Shown here: piece after piece, positions 37,651-50,431 of the stretch | How positions within the stretch are numbered: position 1 is the first letter of the stretch | How the letters are laid out: each line of letters begins with the position of its first letter | Source: Proteles cristata cristata | Taxonomy: Eukaryota; Chordata; Mammalia; Carnivora; Hyaenidae | Direction of reading: 5' to 3' | Assembly (NCBI GenBank): GCA_017311185.1 | Contig: JAESUZ010003530.1 | Coordinates: 1,116,001 to 1,180,000, forward strand | Length of the DNA stretch: 64,000 nucleotides | Notes under the pieces: generated by a model | What the model was told of the DNA's origin: nothing | Databases searched by the model: none | Seen by the model: only the letters and a program-made list of their open reading frames with translations | Position numbers and translations under genes: made by a program

Positions 37651-37860
37651 GGGGGCACCTGGGTGGCTCAGTCGGTTAAGCCTCCGACTTCGGCTCAGGT
37701 CATGATCTCATGGTTCGTGGGTTCGAGCCCCACGTCGGGCTCTCTGCTGACAGCTAGCTCAGAGCCTGGAGCCTGTTTCAGATTCTGTGTCTCCCTCTCT
37801 CTCTGACCCTCCCCTGTTCACACTGTCTCTCTCTCTCTCAGAAATAATTAAAAAAAAAAA
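37651..37860 (+). mobile_element. CAN-SINE with perfect TSD
   Basis: AAGAAACACAAAATT at 37636-37650 and 37861-37875. The body is close to consensus. Confidence 0.95.
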
Positions 37861-38432
37861 AAGAAACACAAAATTGAACTGGGAATATTCAAGGCTGTTA
37901 CATAATGAAACACCACTGATTCTGAAGGTCAATCTGTGTGTCAGCAGCAACCACAAAGAGTCTAGAAACTAGAGGCTACAGAAGAAATTAACCAAGTAGA
38001 TAAAAACTATAACCGTTGGCCTTTATTTGGCCTCCAGATGGAGAATACCTTTGCTATCTCTGACCAATCCCTACTTACCTTTCAGCACACACTTAATTGA
38101 TGCCTCAACTGTCTACTGTAGAGACTGTTTTGTTTAATCACAGGAGAAACTGTTTAGAATATGGATACCCACACAATCTTATATAGTCCTCTTTGCAATG
38201 AAGCATGGCATCCAGATTTTTTAAAACAGTATTGCTTATTCACTGACCTCTGTATAACATCTTTCTCAACCTTCTTTTTTTAAACACCCACTCTTTCCCC
38301 AACCTTGTCAGAGCCTCATATGGGATTCCTTAGGTTCCCTGTAACAAAGGAAGCAATGCAGTACCACAGAACATCATAACATTGAGTTTTGGTAAATTAT
38401 CAAATGCCTTTTAACTTACGAAATTCAGAACT

Positions 38433-38438
38433 TTTATT
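38433..38438 (-). terminator. EID3: Candidate EID3 polyadenylation signal
   Basis: The minus strand reads AATAAAAG about 250 bases beyond the EID3 stop. It is the nearest canonical hexamer I found downstream. Confidence 0.45.
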
Positions 38439-38688
38439 GATAAAGTCTTAACGGGTATTCAAAAAAAATTTTTTCCCGTGAGCACGCCAGTATTTTTTAG
38501 GAACAGAAGATCATGACAACTTCATAAACTACCAAAAAAATACACTGCACAGTAAAACATCTGATGTTTCAAAAATACTTTTTTACTTTACATGAAATAC
38601 AATATGTGCTTCTTCTTGGATTTTACTCTCCATTTTGAAATACTTTAGAAAAGCCACAAAATACAGCCTATACTAAGAACAAAAGCCC

Positions 38689-39807
38689 CTAGTATGAGTT
38701 TGTGATCATAGCCTCTGAAATTTCAAAAGTTGCCACAATATTTTTCCAGTCCTGTAAACTTAAAGATATAACTCCTTGTTTCCTGCCAGGAAAACTGGGA
38801 TCATTTCCCTCACCCACTTGGTTAATATTAGTCGGTTCTAATATCGGCAGCCTGTCTTGGTCAAGCCTTATTCTCGCAAAGCCATCCCTTATAATGAAAG
38901 AAACATAAAATATATTCTCCACAGTACGAGAAAAAGAGTTTGGATCAATCACAAACTCAAAGTAGGACACGGGAGTATCAGGATACTTTTGAAAGTAAGT
39001 TTGCAACAATCCCAAGATTCTTTCTACTTCTTTTTCTGTTGCTTCTTGATTATTACTCAGGTCCAACTTCCTCAGCTTTTGAGGCATTGCCCCATTTTCT
39101 TCCATCTTGTGAGTTTTCTTCTGGTGTTCAAGTCGGGGTTTTGGTGCAGAAGGCTTACACCCGAACGAACCAAAAATAAAGTGGAATGTTTCAGCTCGCA
39201 ATATCCAGGATGCCGCTTCCTTCTGTACCGTCTCCCAGAAGGAGAGAGCTATGTTATCATCACAGGCGCTCAATTCATCGCGTTCATCAACTTCCACCCA
39301 GTTCAGGCCCACAAAGATAAACAGAAAGTCACAAAACGCTACTTGATTAAAAAAGCTCATATCACAGTTTAGTTGCTTTGCTTTTTCTTTACCCAAATCA
39401 GAAGCCAAAACCAGAAACTGGGCATCGAGCGCGGCCTCTCTGGTTCGGCTCACTCCATCAAACAGCATGTTGGCTTCCTCAAGGGCCTCGGTCAACGAGT
39501 CGCTCACGCTCGCCGTGTTCACGAAGTCCTCACGGTTCTGCTGGACGCTGTAGATGAGCTGCCGGTACTGCCTGCGGATCTTCCGGCATTTCTCCTCATC
39601 ATCGGCAAGCCCCAGGAGGTATGGGTCTATGTCGGCCTCCCAGCAGCTAAGGTCGTCAGAGCAGCCGTTAGGGCCCGCCGCCACTTCCTTCATCGGCTCT
39701 TCCTCGTCCACCGGCCGCTTCGCCGAGAACGCCCGACGAGCGACGGTTCCCGCGGGCTCCTCTCCTTCCTCTACGCCTCCCCTCAAGGTGTCTTCTTCCC
39801 CAGACAT
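38689..39807 (-). CDS. EID3: EID3, EP300-interacting inhibitor of differentiation 3 (NSMCE4-type)
   Basis: An intact 372-codon single exon. The family product is an SMC5/6 complex subunit (Nse4 kleisin paralogue NSMCE4B), also described as an inhibitor of CBP/p300 co-activation and germline-biased in expression. The N-terminal Nse4 block [20 protein letters not shown] lies at about residues 72-91. The C-terminal Nse4 winged-helix region runs from about 257 ([20 protein letters not shown]) through [19 protein letters not shown], ending MITNSY. It lacks the introns of its parent NSMCE4A, as expected of a retrogene, and lies in TXNRD1 sense. The first ATG (39807, G at -3) gives an acidic 38-residue extension. 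Human EID3 (333 residues) starts near the second Met (39693), which would give 334 here. Confidence 0.96.
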   Translation of the reverse strand: MSGEEDTLRGGVEEGEEPAGTVARRAFSAKRPVDEEEPMKEVAAGPNGCSDDLSCWEADIDPYLLGLADDEEKCRKIRRQYRQLIYSVQQNREDFVNTASVSDSLTEALEEANMLFDGVSRTREAALDAQFLVLASDLGKEKAKQLNCDMSFFNQVAFCDFLFIFVGLNWVEVDERDELSACDDNIALSFWETVQKEAASWILRAETFHFIFGSFGCKPSAPKPRLEHQKKTHKMEENGAMPQKLRKLDLSNNQEATEKEVERILGLLQTYFQKYPDTPVSYFEFVIDPNSFSRTVENIFYVSFIIRDGFARIRLDQDRLPILEPTNINQVGEGNDPSFPGRKQGVISLSLQDWKNIVATFEISEAMITNSY

Positions 39808-40060
39808 TGCGGAGACCGGAGCGCTCAGCTGACACAGAGCTAACAGCGTTCGCTACGTTTCCGACAACAGCGGAAATTGAAGGGGGTGCGTGGGAGCAGA
39901 GGACAGCGCCCATGCGCATTGGCCGTAGCCCGAGGCCCCGCCCCCAGCTCGCGCCGGCTGCCTGCGGCCGGCCCCGCGGAGCCCAGAACTGCGCGTTCGC
40001 GACAGAACGCGTGCAATAATGGGCCCCCGAGACACACTGCAGTAATATCCGCGGCTCGAC
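39440..40060 (-). promoter_or_regulatory. EID3: EID3 CpG-rich promoter and 5' end
   Basis: CpG dinucleotides are dense from the first part of the CDS through about 250 bases upstream, unlike the AT-rich surroundings. On the EID3 strand an inverted-CCAAT position lies at 39922-39918 and a GC box (CCCCGCCCCC on plus) at 39936-39945, about 110-140 bases before the ATG. No TATA box is visible. An ATGCGCAT element resembling half an NRF1 site overlaps the CCAAT region. Confidence 0.65.
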
Positions 40061-42032
40061 AGAGAGCGATTCTTTTAGCAATTACTGACCATGCCATCTA
40101 GCTTTCAAAGACCTACCTAGACAATCTTATGGCAAAATGGGGGAGGGGAAGGCGAAAGGTCCTGCACTTTAAAACATAAGCGGTCACGTATTGCAGTTAG
40201 GTCAGCCTGTGTTTCGTTCTTATCTGATTAAAAGGTAGGGTCCTTGGGGTTTGGGTTTCTTGAGCACTAAATCTGGCTGTGTTGCAAACTCCCCATAAAG
40301 CCAAACACTGTGAGTTGCTGAACCTCTGCTACAAATAGGCAGAACTCTCAGAGTTCACTTACAAGGCTGTTTGGAATTCATTCTTCATCATACAAATGTT
40401 TATTGGATTAATTACCTTCGCGGGCCCTCAAAACCCAGACCCCTTCCAACCTAGGGCAGATGCAGTCACAAGGCAAGAGAGTGTCCACTAGCACATGAGC
40501 GAAGGTGGTGGCTGGTGGGGCATTAGTCAAGTGACCTTTGGTTCTCCACCACCCAAGGGTGGAAGATTAAAATGGTAGTCTCTGCAAAAGAGAGGTTTAT
40601 TTGGAAGCTTGCCCAAAGCTAAAGACCACAGACTGAATGGAGAGCAAATCTGAACCCTAAAAGGTAAGCAAAGCTATATAGACTTTAAAAACGATCTGTT
40701 GCAAGAACATGGAAGCTAATGGTGGAAATGGAGTGCTGACCTTGGAAAATTCACCTCCTAGTTCACTGGGAGTCCCCTCACGGTGGGGAGAAAGGGCTTG
40801 GCTCATCAGTCTCATAAGCAGCAAAACAGATGTAACAATAAGGAATACATTTTGCTTTTAAAGAGAACCAAAAAAAGTGCACTCTCAACCCAGAGCAAAA
40901 CCTTTTCACTTCAAGAGGTGCCCCTTTAACTGGGAGTTGGGGGAGACAAACATCACAGTGTACGTTCAACTCAAGTTTCAAGGCCCCAGAAGGTAAATCA
41001 GCCTTACCTTCCTTCCAGTGCATCTAGACTTGTTCATTTTTCCTTGTCTTTAATAGTAAGTTTCTTCCAAATGTGTGAACAGTAAAACCTACTCTTTACC
41101 ATTATTTTAAGTATAGTCATAATTCAGGGGGTGAAATGCACATTTTTCAAAAACACCAAGCATTATAGTTACTCATCCACATATATTATCCTGCTCTATT
41201 AGACTGAACTTCTCTAAAGCAAGAATCTGGTTTTAAATCTTCCAAGCAAAGCTGTGTTCACATGGATGGATACACTGGAGTATGCATATTTGAATGTATA
41301 AATGAATGTAGATGAAAACTTTGTTCCAGCCCCTACTGCAAGTTATTTGGCAGCAAAAGATTAATTTCACAGATTAGTGGGAAAAAATGGATCCAACACA
41401 CTAAAAAAAGTTGACTGCTTTTCAGAAAGCCAGCTTTAACCCTTCTCCAAAAGTTAAAAGCAAGAGAAAAACAAAGGTGGCCCCCAGTGTCATCAAAGGG
41501 CCATATTTTTCTTGCTCAAGTCTGGCCAACTACAAACTATTTAAATCTATGTTAAATCTTAGATAAAAACACATAATTAATTCCAAGTTCCAAATCCAAA
41601 AATGTTTCCTTTTATAGTTAACCATATTCTTGGGAGCTTCTGATATCCTTTTCAAATCCAGTGAAAGCAATTTATATAGGAACTCCACAAGATAAGCCAA
41701 GCTTCCCACCCCAAGGTGCCTATCTTCTCCTGTCTCAGAGGAAGGAAAACAGGCTGACACCAATTTGCTCCATACAGAGCCTTTCATCTAAGAATTTCAA
41801 AATGGTTTAGAAAAATAATTCTCCCAAACTACTTATAAAGTATTACTAATACCATTTACAGGGATTTCTCAGGAGATAATAGCCCACACAACTTGCTCAG
41901 AGCAACAGAACACATCAAACAAGCATCATATTATTAAGAAGTGATTTCCAGTGCTGAATTCTATGCTGGATTCCTGTCCTTAAGAACCTTGGTAACATGT
42001 AACTTAGATCATCCTCAGAAAGTCAGACTTGT

Positions 42033-42148
42033 GGGGCGCCTGGCTGGCTCAGTTGGGAAAGCATGTGACTACTCATCTCGGCGTCATGAGTTCCAGCCCC
42101 ACATTGGGTGTAGAGATGAATTACATAAATAAATAAACTTTTAAAAAA
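42033..42148 (+). mobile_element. Short CAN-SINE variant
   Basis: GGGGCGCCTGGCTGGCTCAGTTGGG head, CACATTGGGTGTAGAGATGAATTAC end and an AAATAAATAAA tail. No CT tract. Confidence 0.87.
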
Positions 42149-42974
42149 AGCCATACTTGCATTATATTGTCTTTTTAACTCTGCCTTTAGAGCACAAGTG
42201 TTAAATGTTGCTACAAAGCAAAAATCTCAAGTCTAACAATTTTCTTTAATCTTTTAAAGAATGAGATTTCTACACTTGTGAATCCTGAAATCACTAAATA
42301 GCAAGTTTTTACTCTAAGGTCCAATTACTCATAATAAGTATATAAATGCAGCTTAAAAAGAACACCAATACATACGTTCAGTTATACTGGTAAGAGACAG
42401 CGCAAGTGAGCTAGTGCTTTGAAGAAATCACCGAGGTCTGCCTTCTTCATTCAGTAAGACGAGTTCAGGCAACCACAGCACACAGCCTGGCCTCCAAGAG
42501 AATTCAGCTCTTCTCCTCCCACTTTTTCCCTCGTTCAGGAGTCGCTGCCAACAGCTCAATATGGCCCTATATTTCCTTTCTTCTTTCCTTCAGTGTTTTC
42601 CTATCTTCCAGTCCCTCGCTAGGAGTCCGGCCTCCTTCAAGCCCCAGCTCTTCAGCTCTCTCCCACACCCCCGCGTGGCCAGCACAACATGACAGGACAG
42701 AGGTCACAGGTCTCTGTAGGGCCAAATAAAAAAGAACCCCAGAGGGTCAGTCCCCACTTCTCCTTCTACCGCAGGACTAATCTGGAACACGTGGGCACAG
42801 AAGAGACCTCTGAGCCAAAGCCAGGAGCCAGTCAGGTCTGGGCCCCCATCCAGCACGTATGCTTAGGCTGCTACCAGCCAGCTCCCTGAACTTTTCTGTT
42901 CCTTCTTTCCCAGCCCTTTCTCTGCCCTTATCCTGCCAGGGTGTCTATTCGGTACTTGGATGAGAAGAGTCGTT

Positions 42975-43186
42975 TTTAAAAATTTTTTGTTGGTGTTTTA
43001 TTTTTGAGAGATAGACAAAACGCAAGCAAGAGAGGGGCAGAGAGAGAGAGACACACAGAATCTGAAACAGGCTCCAGGCTCCGAGGTGACAGAAGAGAGC
43101 CCGACCCAGGGCTTGAACTCACAAGCCGGGAGATCACATCCAAGCCAAAGTCGGACGCTTAACCACCTGAGCCACCCCAGCACCCC
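42975..43186 (-). mobile_element. CAN-SINE with TSD, minus
   Basis: GGATGAGAAGAGTC on the left and AGATGAGAAGAGCC on the right. The head ends GAGCCACCCCAGCACCCC. Confidence 0.9.
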
Positions 43187-43384
43187 TAGATGAGAAGAGC
43201 CTTACTGCACAAAGTGCTGGGTTGATTTGTCAAGAGTAGCAAGACGTTAGGTATGTTTTCTCTTTCATCCTAATTTCCTTTAAGGTTATGTTTGTGTACC
43301 TATGCTTTTGCTTTGGTTGGTGTTTTAGTTTTCAGGTAAACTTTGCCATGATCAGGGTAGGTACGTATTTTTTAAATAATCATA

Positions 43385-43545
43385 GACAGTGGAAGGAGGC
43401 AAACCTGGGTTCCAATCTTGACCTCATATTAATTACCAGCGTTCTCTTAGGTAGGTTGCTTAACTGCTCAGTCTCTGGTTTCCTCATTTGCAAGGTAGGA
43501 ATAGTACTACTTAAATTCCATAAAGCTACTATAAGTTTTGAATGA
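43385..43545 (+). repeat. MIR-like relic
   Basis: Shows AACCTGGGTTCCAATCTTGACCTC, TAGGTTGCTTAACTGCTCAGTCTC and TTTCCTCATTTGCAA, in MIR order. Confidence 0.75.
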
Positions 43546-43653
43546 GAATTATGTGACAGATCTGTTAATATTTTCAAATACTGAGTAGGTAAGTACTTAC
43601 TAAGTCTTCAATCATCCCAACGATAGCAAATGTTTAATAAACATTAGAAATTT

Positions 43654-43888
43654 GGGGCATCTGGGTGGCTCAGTTGGTTAAGGGTCTGACTTCAGCTCAG
43701 GTCATGATTTCACAGTTCGTGGGTTTGAGCCCTGCGTCGGGCTCTGTGCTGACAGCTAGCTCAGAGCCTGGAGCCTGCTTAGGATTCTGTGTTTCCCTCT
43801 CTCTCTCTCTGCACCTCCCCCATTCTCACTCTGTCTCTCAATAACAAATAAATGTAAAAAAAAAAAAGAAAAGAAAAGAAAAAAAAAG
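43654..43888 (+). mobile_element. CAN-SINE
   Basis: GGGGCATCTGGGTGGCTCAG head. The tail is a long A run with AAAAG units. Confidence 0.9.
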
Positions 43889-45094
43889 TATACAAACCAG
43901 TAGCTTCATTCCTGCACATTGTTTTAGAAAAAGAAAAATATTTTAAAGATTAAATCCACAAGGAGGTATACAAGGTATACAAGAATATATCCCACTGTAA
44001 CACCAGTGAAAAGGAATTTGCCATATAATACAATTTAAAAACCTAGTAAGGTTTCAACTAATGGAGTGTATACAGTACTTTGAAGAGGTAAACCTCTGTA
44101 CTAAATATTCAGAAACAGATCTATTAAGAGTCTAAGATTTATATGCAAAACTATTAGGTATATTTTTCTCATGAGTGGTTCCTTGGATTTCAGCAGATTC
44201 TTAAAAAAAAAAAAAAAAAAGACAATATCCAAAAGAAGTTTTGAATAACTGTTCTATTCAAATAACATGGCTTTATTGTTCGTGAAGTAAGAGTACACAA
44301 ACCTCCGCCCATGCTCTCTAGTCACAAAGTCACACACTTCACTGACACCAGCAAACCCAGTGCTGGCTCACTTACCAAGCCTCGAGAACTAACATAAACA
44401 AGGGTGTGAGTTGAGAACAGAGCCTTTCAGGTTATGAGAGCAATTGCCAACCCTCTTGGGACACACCTCAGAAGCCAGCAATGACCGGGAGCATCATTCT
44501 GACAGACAACGGGTAGGAAAGCACGGGATATGTGGTTTTTAAGAAGGCAGCCTTGAAGGAACTCACTCTGGAGGCCTGGGCTCCAATCGAAACGAGTGCT
44601 TTATTAGTTTCCACTTATTTTCTTCAGAGTCTGAGTGTCCTTGTTTGTAAAGTGAGTCTACTGAATGTCAACCCAGACTGGTTGTCACTCTATAAATAAT
44701 CATACACAAATATTTGTTGACATATTTTTAAATATATACATTTACCCCATAGATTTGGGTTACAGATAGCAAAAATAGCGCCTAGCCCAAGGTGGAGAAC
44801 ACAGGTACTCAACAGCACCTGTAGCTAAATAAATGTGACTTCCTTCTCAACTGACCTTGACACGCCTACGTAAGACAATGAAGGTAGACTATGCTGCTGC
44901 TATACAGCTCTCTAAGATTCTGAACCGTTTATATGCTACCTAGACTCTCCTCAGGATAGCTAGGGCTTGATCTCAGATAAACACAGTCACTGCCAACAGA
45001 CACCCTGTGACTAAATACCTCACTTGAAGTGAGTCTCCTCTGGCCCCTACCATCATCCATTATTCAACAAATTATTTACTGAATGCATACTAGG

Positions 45095-45121
45095 TGTTAA
45101 AACACACACACACACACACAA
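45095..45121 (+). repeat. (AC)n microsatellite
   Basis: A short AC run of about twelve units. Confidence 0.8.
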
Positions 45122-45369
45122 GGTACAAAATAAATCACTTTTGTCCTAGAGGAGCATGCACTTAGTAGGCACAGAGGAATGCAGCTCCACTCCACAAGCA
45201 TTTAATGAATGAATGCCTATTTGCCAGAGCTATGCTAGAAATACCAAGATTTGCATGGGCTCAGCTCAGAATCATGAGTACACAGTCACACTGGGGAGCT
45301 CAGGCATGTATCCCAATAGCCGTAACACAAAGCCAAGTGCCAGGAAGTAGGAGCACCACACAGTGAACT

Positions 45370-45560
45370 TCACAGACAGGCCTGGATTCCATTCCTGGTT
45401 CTGCCACTTTCCCTAGCTATGTAATCCCGGCAGGTTCGTTAAGTTCCCAGGGCCCCCTTTTTCTCATCTGGAAACCCGGATAAAACCACCTTCTGCAGAG
45501 GACCACTGTGAGAATTTAATCAGTGAGGCATTACGGCATTCAGAGCAGACATCCAATAAA
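45370..45560 (+). repeat. MIR-like relic
   Basis: Shows CCATTCCTGGTTCTGCCACTTTCCCTAGC, TTTTCTCATCTGGAAA and ACTGTGAGAATTTAATCAGTGAGG, which follow the MIR consensus. Confidence 0.78.
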
Positions 45561-47059
45561 AAGCAGCTATTATCATTAACAGACGTGTTCGTTTAAATAT
45601 TTTTTGAACTCTAATATAGCCCTGGGATCCTAGGCACCAAGAAGACTAACTCCACTGTTGATACGTAAGCCAAACAATTGTAATTGGCAGGATTCTTCCT
45701 TTTCCAGAGATAAGAATTCGTGGGGGTGCTGTGGGAGCACCAAGGGAAAAAATGGGCAAATCTGGCCTTGTACTCTAACACAGGGGGCCAGTTGGAAAAA
45801 TGCCTCAGCACAGGAAGATAAATCGGAAACGGAAATGAAGAACAGCGGAGAGACATTTTAGGGGCTTCCGCTGCCGTGCTAGCCCCACTGCAGGTCGGTA
45901 AGGGAAGCGAGCCAGAGCTAACCAGAGAGGCAGGCGGGGGCCAGGCCTGGGAGGGCACAGAAGGCCAAGCTAAGGAGTGTGCCCTTTCCCCCGGATGCGG
46001 ACCCAGGGGCATGAAGAAGCAATCAGAGGTGACTGCAACCGCACACAGACTGGAAAGGGAGGGAGAGCGAAGCGGGAGGCCTGGGCAGAAGCCGCTCTGA
46101 CAGGCAGTGGGCACGTATGGGAGAAGCAAGCAGTCAGGCCCTGGCACGGGAGTCGCCGGAAGAGGCCAGAGGCGGTCCGAAGCCAGGACCCCCAGAGCAG
46201 CAGCGCTGCTTGGAGGGAAAATGAACAGCAAGGAAGAGGTATGTGCTGTCAGTTCAAGCAGAAGGAAAGGGGATGGGGTCTCACTGTGGACTCACAACTA
46301 GTAAACAGCTGACTATATAAATCAGGCCCAGATAAATTTATTTGTGGTCCTAACAGTCCAGGCCTCTTTTAAATCTTGTTAGTCCTTAGCATCAGCCAGT
46401 CTTCCAGTCTCTTCCACCTCTCCTCGGGCCTCAAGCTCCACTCGACCACAGCAGGTAGGCTACGTCTCCCCAGAAGGATCAGAGCAGAGGAAAGAATTAA
46501 AAGAAAGTTCTCTGCCCATTTTGACAGAGTATTAAGAAAGAAGAGGGAAGGTTGGGGAGTTATTAAATTACCACTCAGTTCCTGAGGTCTATTAAGAGTC
46601 TGGTTTCTGGTAACTTTAGAAGTTGGGCTTGAAGGGAGGAAACCTGCCTTTCCTTGAGTGTCTACCCGCACAGCCGGGACCTCGGGGCCGAGTCTCGGCT
46701 GGACAGGATCACACCTGAGCCCCTCCTACGACTGCCTCCGTAACTCACCCGGTACCCGGGCACTGCCGTATGTCTGGCTTCTCTCCTACCTGGGCCTTGA
46801 AGAAATGAAGTCTCGTGTTGCCAGTGTCAGTCTTCTCTCCCCAAGGCTATGATCTCAACCTACTCGTCTTAATTCTGTCCTGCACTCAGTATCCCCATAA
46901 ACACTTTTTCATGCACTTTGCTCTTCCTCTCAATACTACCACCAGGCATTTATACAAGTGGTTTCAAATCTCTGGGATCCTGCAGACACTGACTCACATA
47001 CAAGAAAGGCTCCCTGTAAGTATACTTGCAATCTTGCCCTTAGGAACTAAAATGTTTAT

Positions 47060-47491
47060 GGGGCGCCTGGGTGGCTCATTTGGCTAAGTGTCCGACTTCA
47101 GCTCAGGTCATGATCTCACGGTTCAGTGGGTTTAGCTGGCATGACCGGCATCGGGCTCTCTGCTGTCAGTGCAGGGGCTGCCTCCCCCCTCTGTCTCCCT
47201 TTCTCTCGCTCAAAAAAAAACAAACATTGGGGCGCCTGGGGGGCTCAGCCAGTTAAGCATCAGACTTCAGCTCAGGTCATGACCTCACAGTTTCTGGGTT
47301 TGAGCCGGGAGGCATTGAGCTCTACGCCCGACAGCTTGGAGCCTGGGACCTGCTTCAGATTCTGTGCTTCCCTCTCTCTCTGCCCCTCCCCTGCCCATGC
47401 TCTGTCTCTGTGTGTGTGTGTCTCTCTCTCAAAAATAAATAAACATTTTTTAAAATGTTTAAATAAACATTAAAAGAAAAAGGAAGAAAAA
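47060..47491 (+). mobile_element. Two CAN-SINEs as one nested unit
   Basis: The first runs about 47060-47228 and the second 47229-47480. Only the outer ends carry a shared flank (GGAACTAAAATGTTTATG before, GGAACTGAAATGTTTATG at 47492-47509). The second copy therefore appears to have landed in the A-rich tail of the first. Confidence 0.88.
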
Positions 47492-47731
47492 AAGGAACTG
47501 AAATGTTTATGAAAGCCAGATGTCTTTGAGCACAGGAATTCTATTCATTGTTCTTAGAATTTGGCCCCCTTAGGCCCCCTAGTTCCAATGTCACACCTGC
47601 ACATTCTAGCCCTGGCCACTGACAGCACTGGCCTCTATTTTTCTATTCAGGTGTGAAGTGTTACTGGCCTGTTGCGTTACCGTTTGCCATCTTCCAACGA
47701 ATATCCTTTGGGTATTAAAAAGTAGTACTTT

Positions 47732-47963
47732 GGGGGCACCTGGGTGTCTCAATTGGTTAGGTGGAGTCAGACTCTGATTTTGGCTCAGATCATGATCTCA
47801 TGGATTATGGATTCGAGTCCTGCGACAGGCTCTGTGCTGCCGGTGCGGAGCCTGCTTGAGTTTCTCTCTCCTTCTCTCTACCCCTCCCCTGCACATGCTC
47901 TCGCATGCACACTTGCTCTCTCTCAAAATAAATACATAAATGAATAAGCCTTGAAAAAAAAAA
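47732..47963 (+). mobile_element. CAN-SINE with TSD
   Basis: Related AAAAGTAGTACTTTG and AAAATAGTACTTTGG flanks. The CT section contains a TGCACATGCTCTCGCATGCACAC variant. Confidence 0.9.
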
Positions 47964-49114
47964 ATAGTACTTTGGTTTTCCCCAATTCTTATTATTTAGC
48001 AACCCATCCTGACCAAAGTACCTTCTAGGTTAAAGTAAGTCTCAAATGTGAGATTTAACCTAAGAATTACTTGAGGGGACTTGCTTCAAATCAATTAAAA
48101 GGCAGATCCCAGCCCCTTCCAGAAGGCTCCCTTAAGAAGACCTCAGGTAAAGCCCAGGCAGGCGCATTTAACAAGCACTCCAGGGGATTCGGTGCAGGTG
48201 GCCCAGAGACTAGTTTCCTGCAACACACTTCCTTAATGCTTTCATCATCCGGTAGGGAGTCAGCTAGACTTAGCAGTTCCTTCCAGCGGCTTCTCACTCC
48301 TTGCCTTCCCTAGTGCACTGTGGGCGCAAGGTAGGTTTTGTGCTGTTGCTGGTGCTGCTGCTGTGTTTACTGAGGGGAAAGGGAGACAAAGGAAGAAACA
48401 AGGGGAGAAAAGAAAAGCAGGCATTTTAAAGAGCTCCCTCTCCCCTACTTGCAATTAAAGTATAAAATCTTAACCAATTTTTTTAAGGTGTGACCTTTAG
48501 AATTATAACACTAATCCTATAAATCCAATCCTCCGCTAATTAAATGCTCTTCTCCACTCAAACCCAATGCTCCCTAAAGATTTTCAGAACCTACCACTTA
48601 GCCCCAAACTGGGACAACAGCTGGCTAGAAGTTCACAACCATCTGAAACCAGTGGCCCTTACTTTGTTGTGTGTTAGCACTCATTAGAAACCAAAAATAA
48701 TGACACAAAGTAGAGTGGCGAGCTTACCTTAAAAAGGTGTGCTAAATAATATTTTTTATTTTAATTAGGACTTGGTGGTATACTTTTCAATCTTGGCACT
48801 GAACCTCGCTAAATGTCTGAAATTAACTGTGATCAGTGGATTGAAAACATCAGATCATACCAATAAAGTGGGTTCAAAGCTTGTTAAGAACAGTGATTCC
48901 TTTTAACTCCCAATGATACTAAAATCAGAACCATCTGCAGAATTTATATAAAGGCCAAATGCCATATAACTTTTTAAGTGCAAATTTATGACACAGGTGG
49001 AGAAAACAGAACAATCCAGACAGAACGTAATATTAATAGAACTTTTGTCTCATTTTACTGGCAAACTGAAGTTGACTAATACAATATACTTTCAATCGAA
49101 CTAAAAGCCTTTAT

Positions 49115-49338
49115 GGGGCGCCTGGGTGGCTCAGTCGGTTGATGTCGACTTCAGCTCAGGTCATGATGTCACGGTTCATGGGTTCGAGCCCCACATCGGG
49201 CTCTGTGCTGACAGCCAGCTCAGAGCCTGGAGCCTGTTTCAGACTCTGTATCTCCCTCTCTCTCTCTCTGACCCTCCCCTGCTCATGCTGTCTCTTTCCC
49301 TCTCAGAAACAAATAAAACATTTTTTAAAAATTTTTTA
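49115..49338 (+). mobile_element. CAN-SINE with TSD
   Basis: AAAAGCCTTTAT before and AAAAGCCTTTTT after. Near-consensus body. Confidence 0.92.
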
Positions 49339-50431
49339 AAAAGCCTTTTTATCCTTTCATTATTTTCCATTTGTCTTTGAAGTCTATCTGTACTTCCTAT
49401 TTCATCACCCATTCTTCAAAAACGGTAAACAAGGTTTTTTTAGAAGAAAAGATAGTAAATAAAAATCCAAATTAACTGTCTTCCTAAATATGCACACACC
49501 TAGGTAGATTTTTTACTTTTAACCTGACGCCTCAGATTTCCTTCCAAGAAGGCGACGTTCAAGTGTGAGTTCCATTTCTTAAGAATTACACGGATACAGA
49601 CAGACAAGGACAGAAAGACAATCAGCAAAACTCAAAGCAGCTGTATCAAGGTGCTGAGCCTGAGGCTTTCTAACCTGGTAACCAACCACACTTGATGTAG
49701 AACGTCACCCACGCTGTCTCCAACAGGCCACCGGGCCTCCAAGCATTTTGCCAGTACGTTAGCCATGACCCTTCCGCCCCACGGTGCGGGGTCCTAAGCG
49801 AGGGCTGCCGCCGCGCCTGCCACCCGTCAGAGTAAACGTTTCTTTCTCCCTTTCCCGCCAACCCAATTGTTAACTCTGGGCTAGAAACGCGACAGCAGAA
49901 GGGAAATGAACTCATTCCAGGAGCTTACAGGTTACTCTCCCCAGAGCCTGGGGCTTCTGGGTGTCCCCCCCTAGAGAATTAAGAGAAAGAAGATAGGGAC
50001 CGACGAAGATAATGCATTTCCTGATCCGCTTTGCTCAGGACTTCTACAAACAACTCACTTTTCAGCAGTTTACACTGCTGCTAAAATCCTTTGAAGTTAC
50101 TTAGACTGATTCGGAGGCGCGAAGGAAGGGAAGGCCGGGAAGGGAAAGATGTTCTGAACGCGTATTTTTGAGGATGAGAAGTTACATATTCCCTCGCAAG
50201 CCGCCCAGCTCCGAATTTACCCGCCGTCTCGGCCACTTGCAGCAACACGTGAGCCGGCCCCCGGTGCTGCTTTGTCGCTTTTAAGGACGCGCTCCGTTGG
50301 GAGCTTCGTTCACATCCACCCCCGGCCTGAAAGGCGGGCCGCAAGCAGGGGGAGGGGGGGCTCCGGGGTCCGCCTCCCGGGGCAGGCGGGTACAGAACGT
50401 CAATGTCACCCCCCTCCCCCGCCCCACCTAC

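Larger units (their letters stand above)
31917..50431 (-). other. TXNRD1: Large TXNRD1 intron hosting EID3
   Basis: This is 18.5 kb between the glutaredoxin exon and the alternative N-terminal exon. Besides EID3 it holds about a dozen and a half SINEs, an (AGG)n repeat, MIR relics, a probable MLT1-like LTR end near 34.4 kb and a hAT-like relic near 32.9-33.35 kb. Stretches 34.5-36.0, 38.0-38.4, 40.1-42.0, 44.0-45.3 and 48.0-49.0 kb are unique-looking with no supported exon. Confidence 0.7.

Noticed and set aside
38857..39843. Plus-strand frames of 171 and 156 codons
   Set aside because: They are antisense shadows of EID3.
45611..46231. 206-codon minus frame
   Set aside because: Ser/Pro-rich with no family resemblance. 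The underlying plus strand reads like old repeat sequence, and there are no convincing splice sites.
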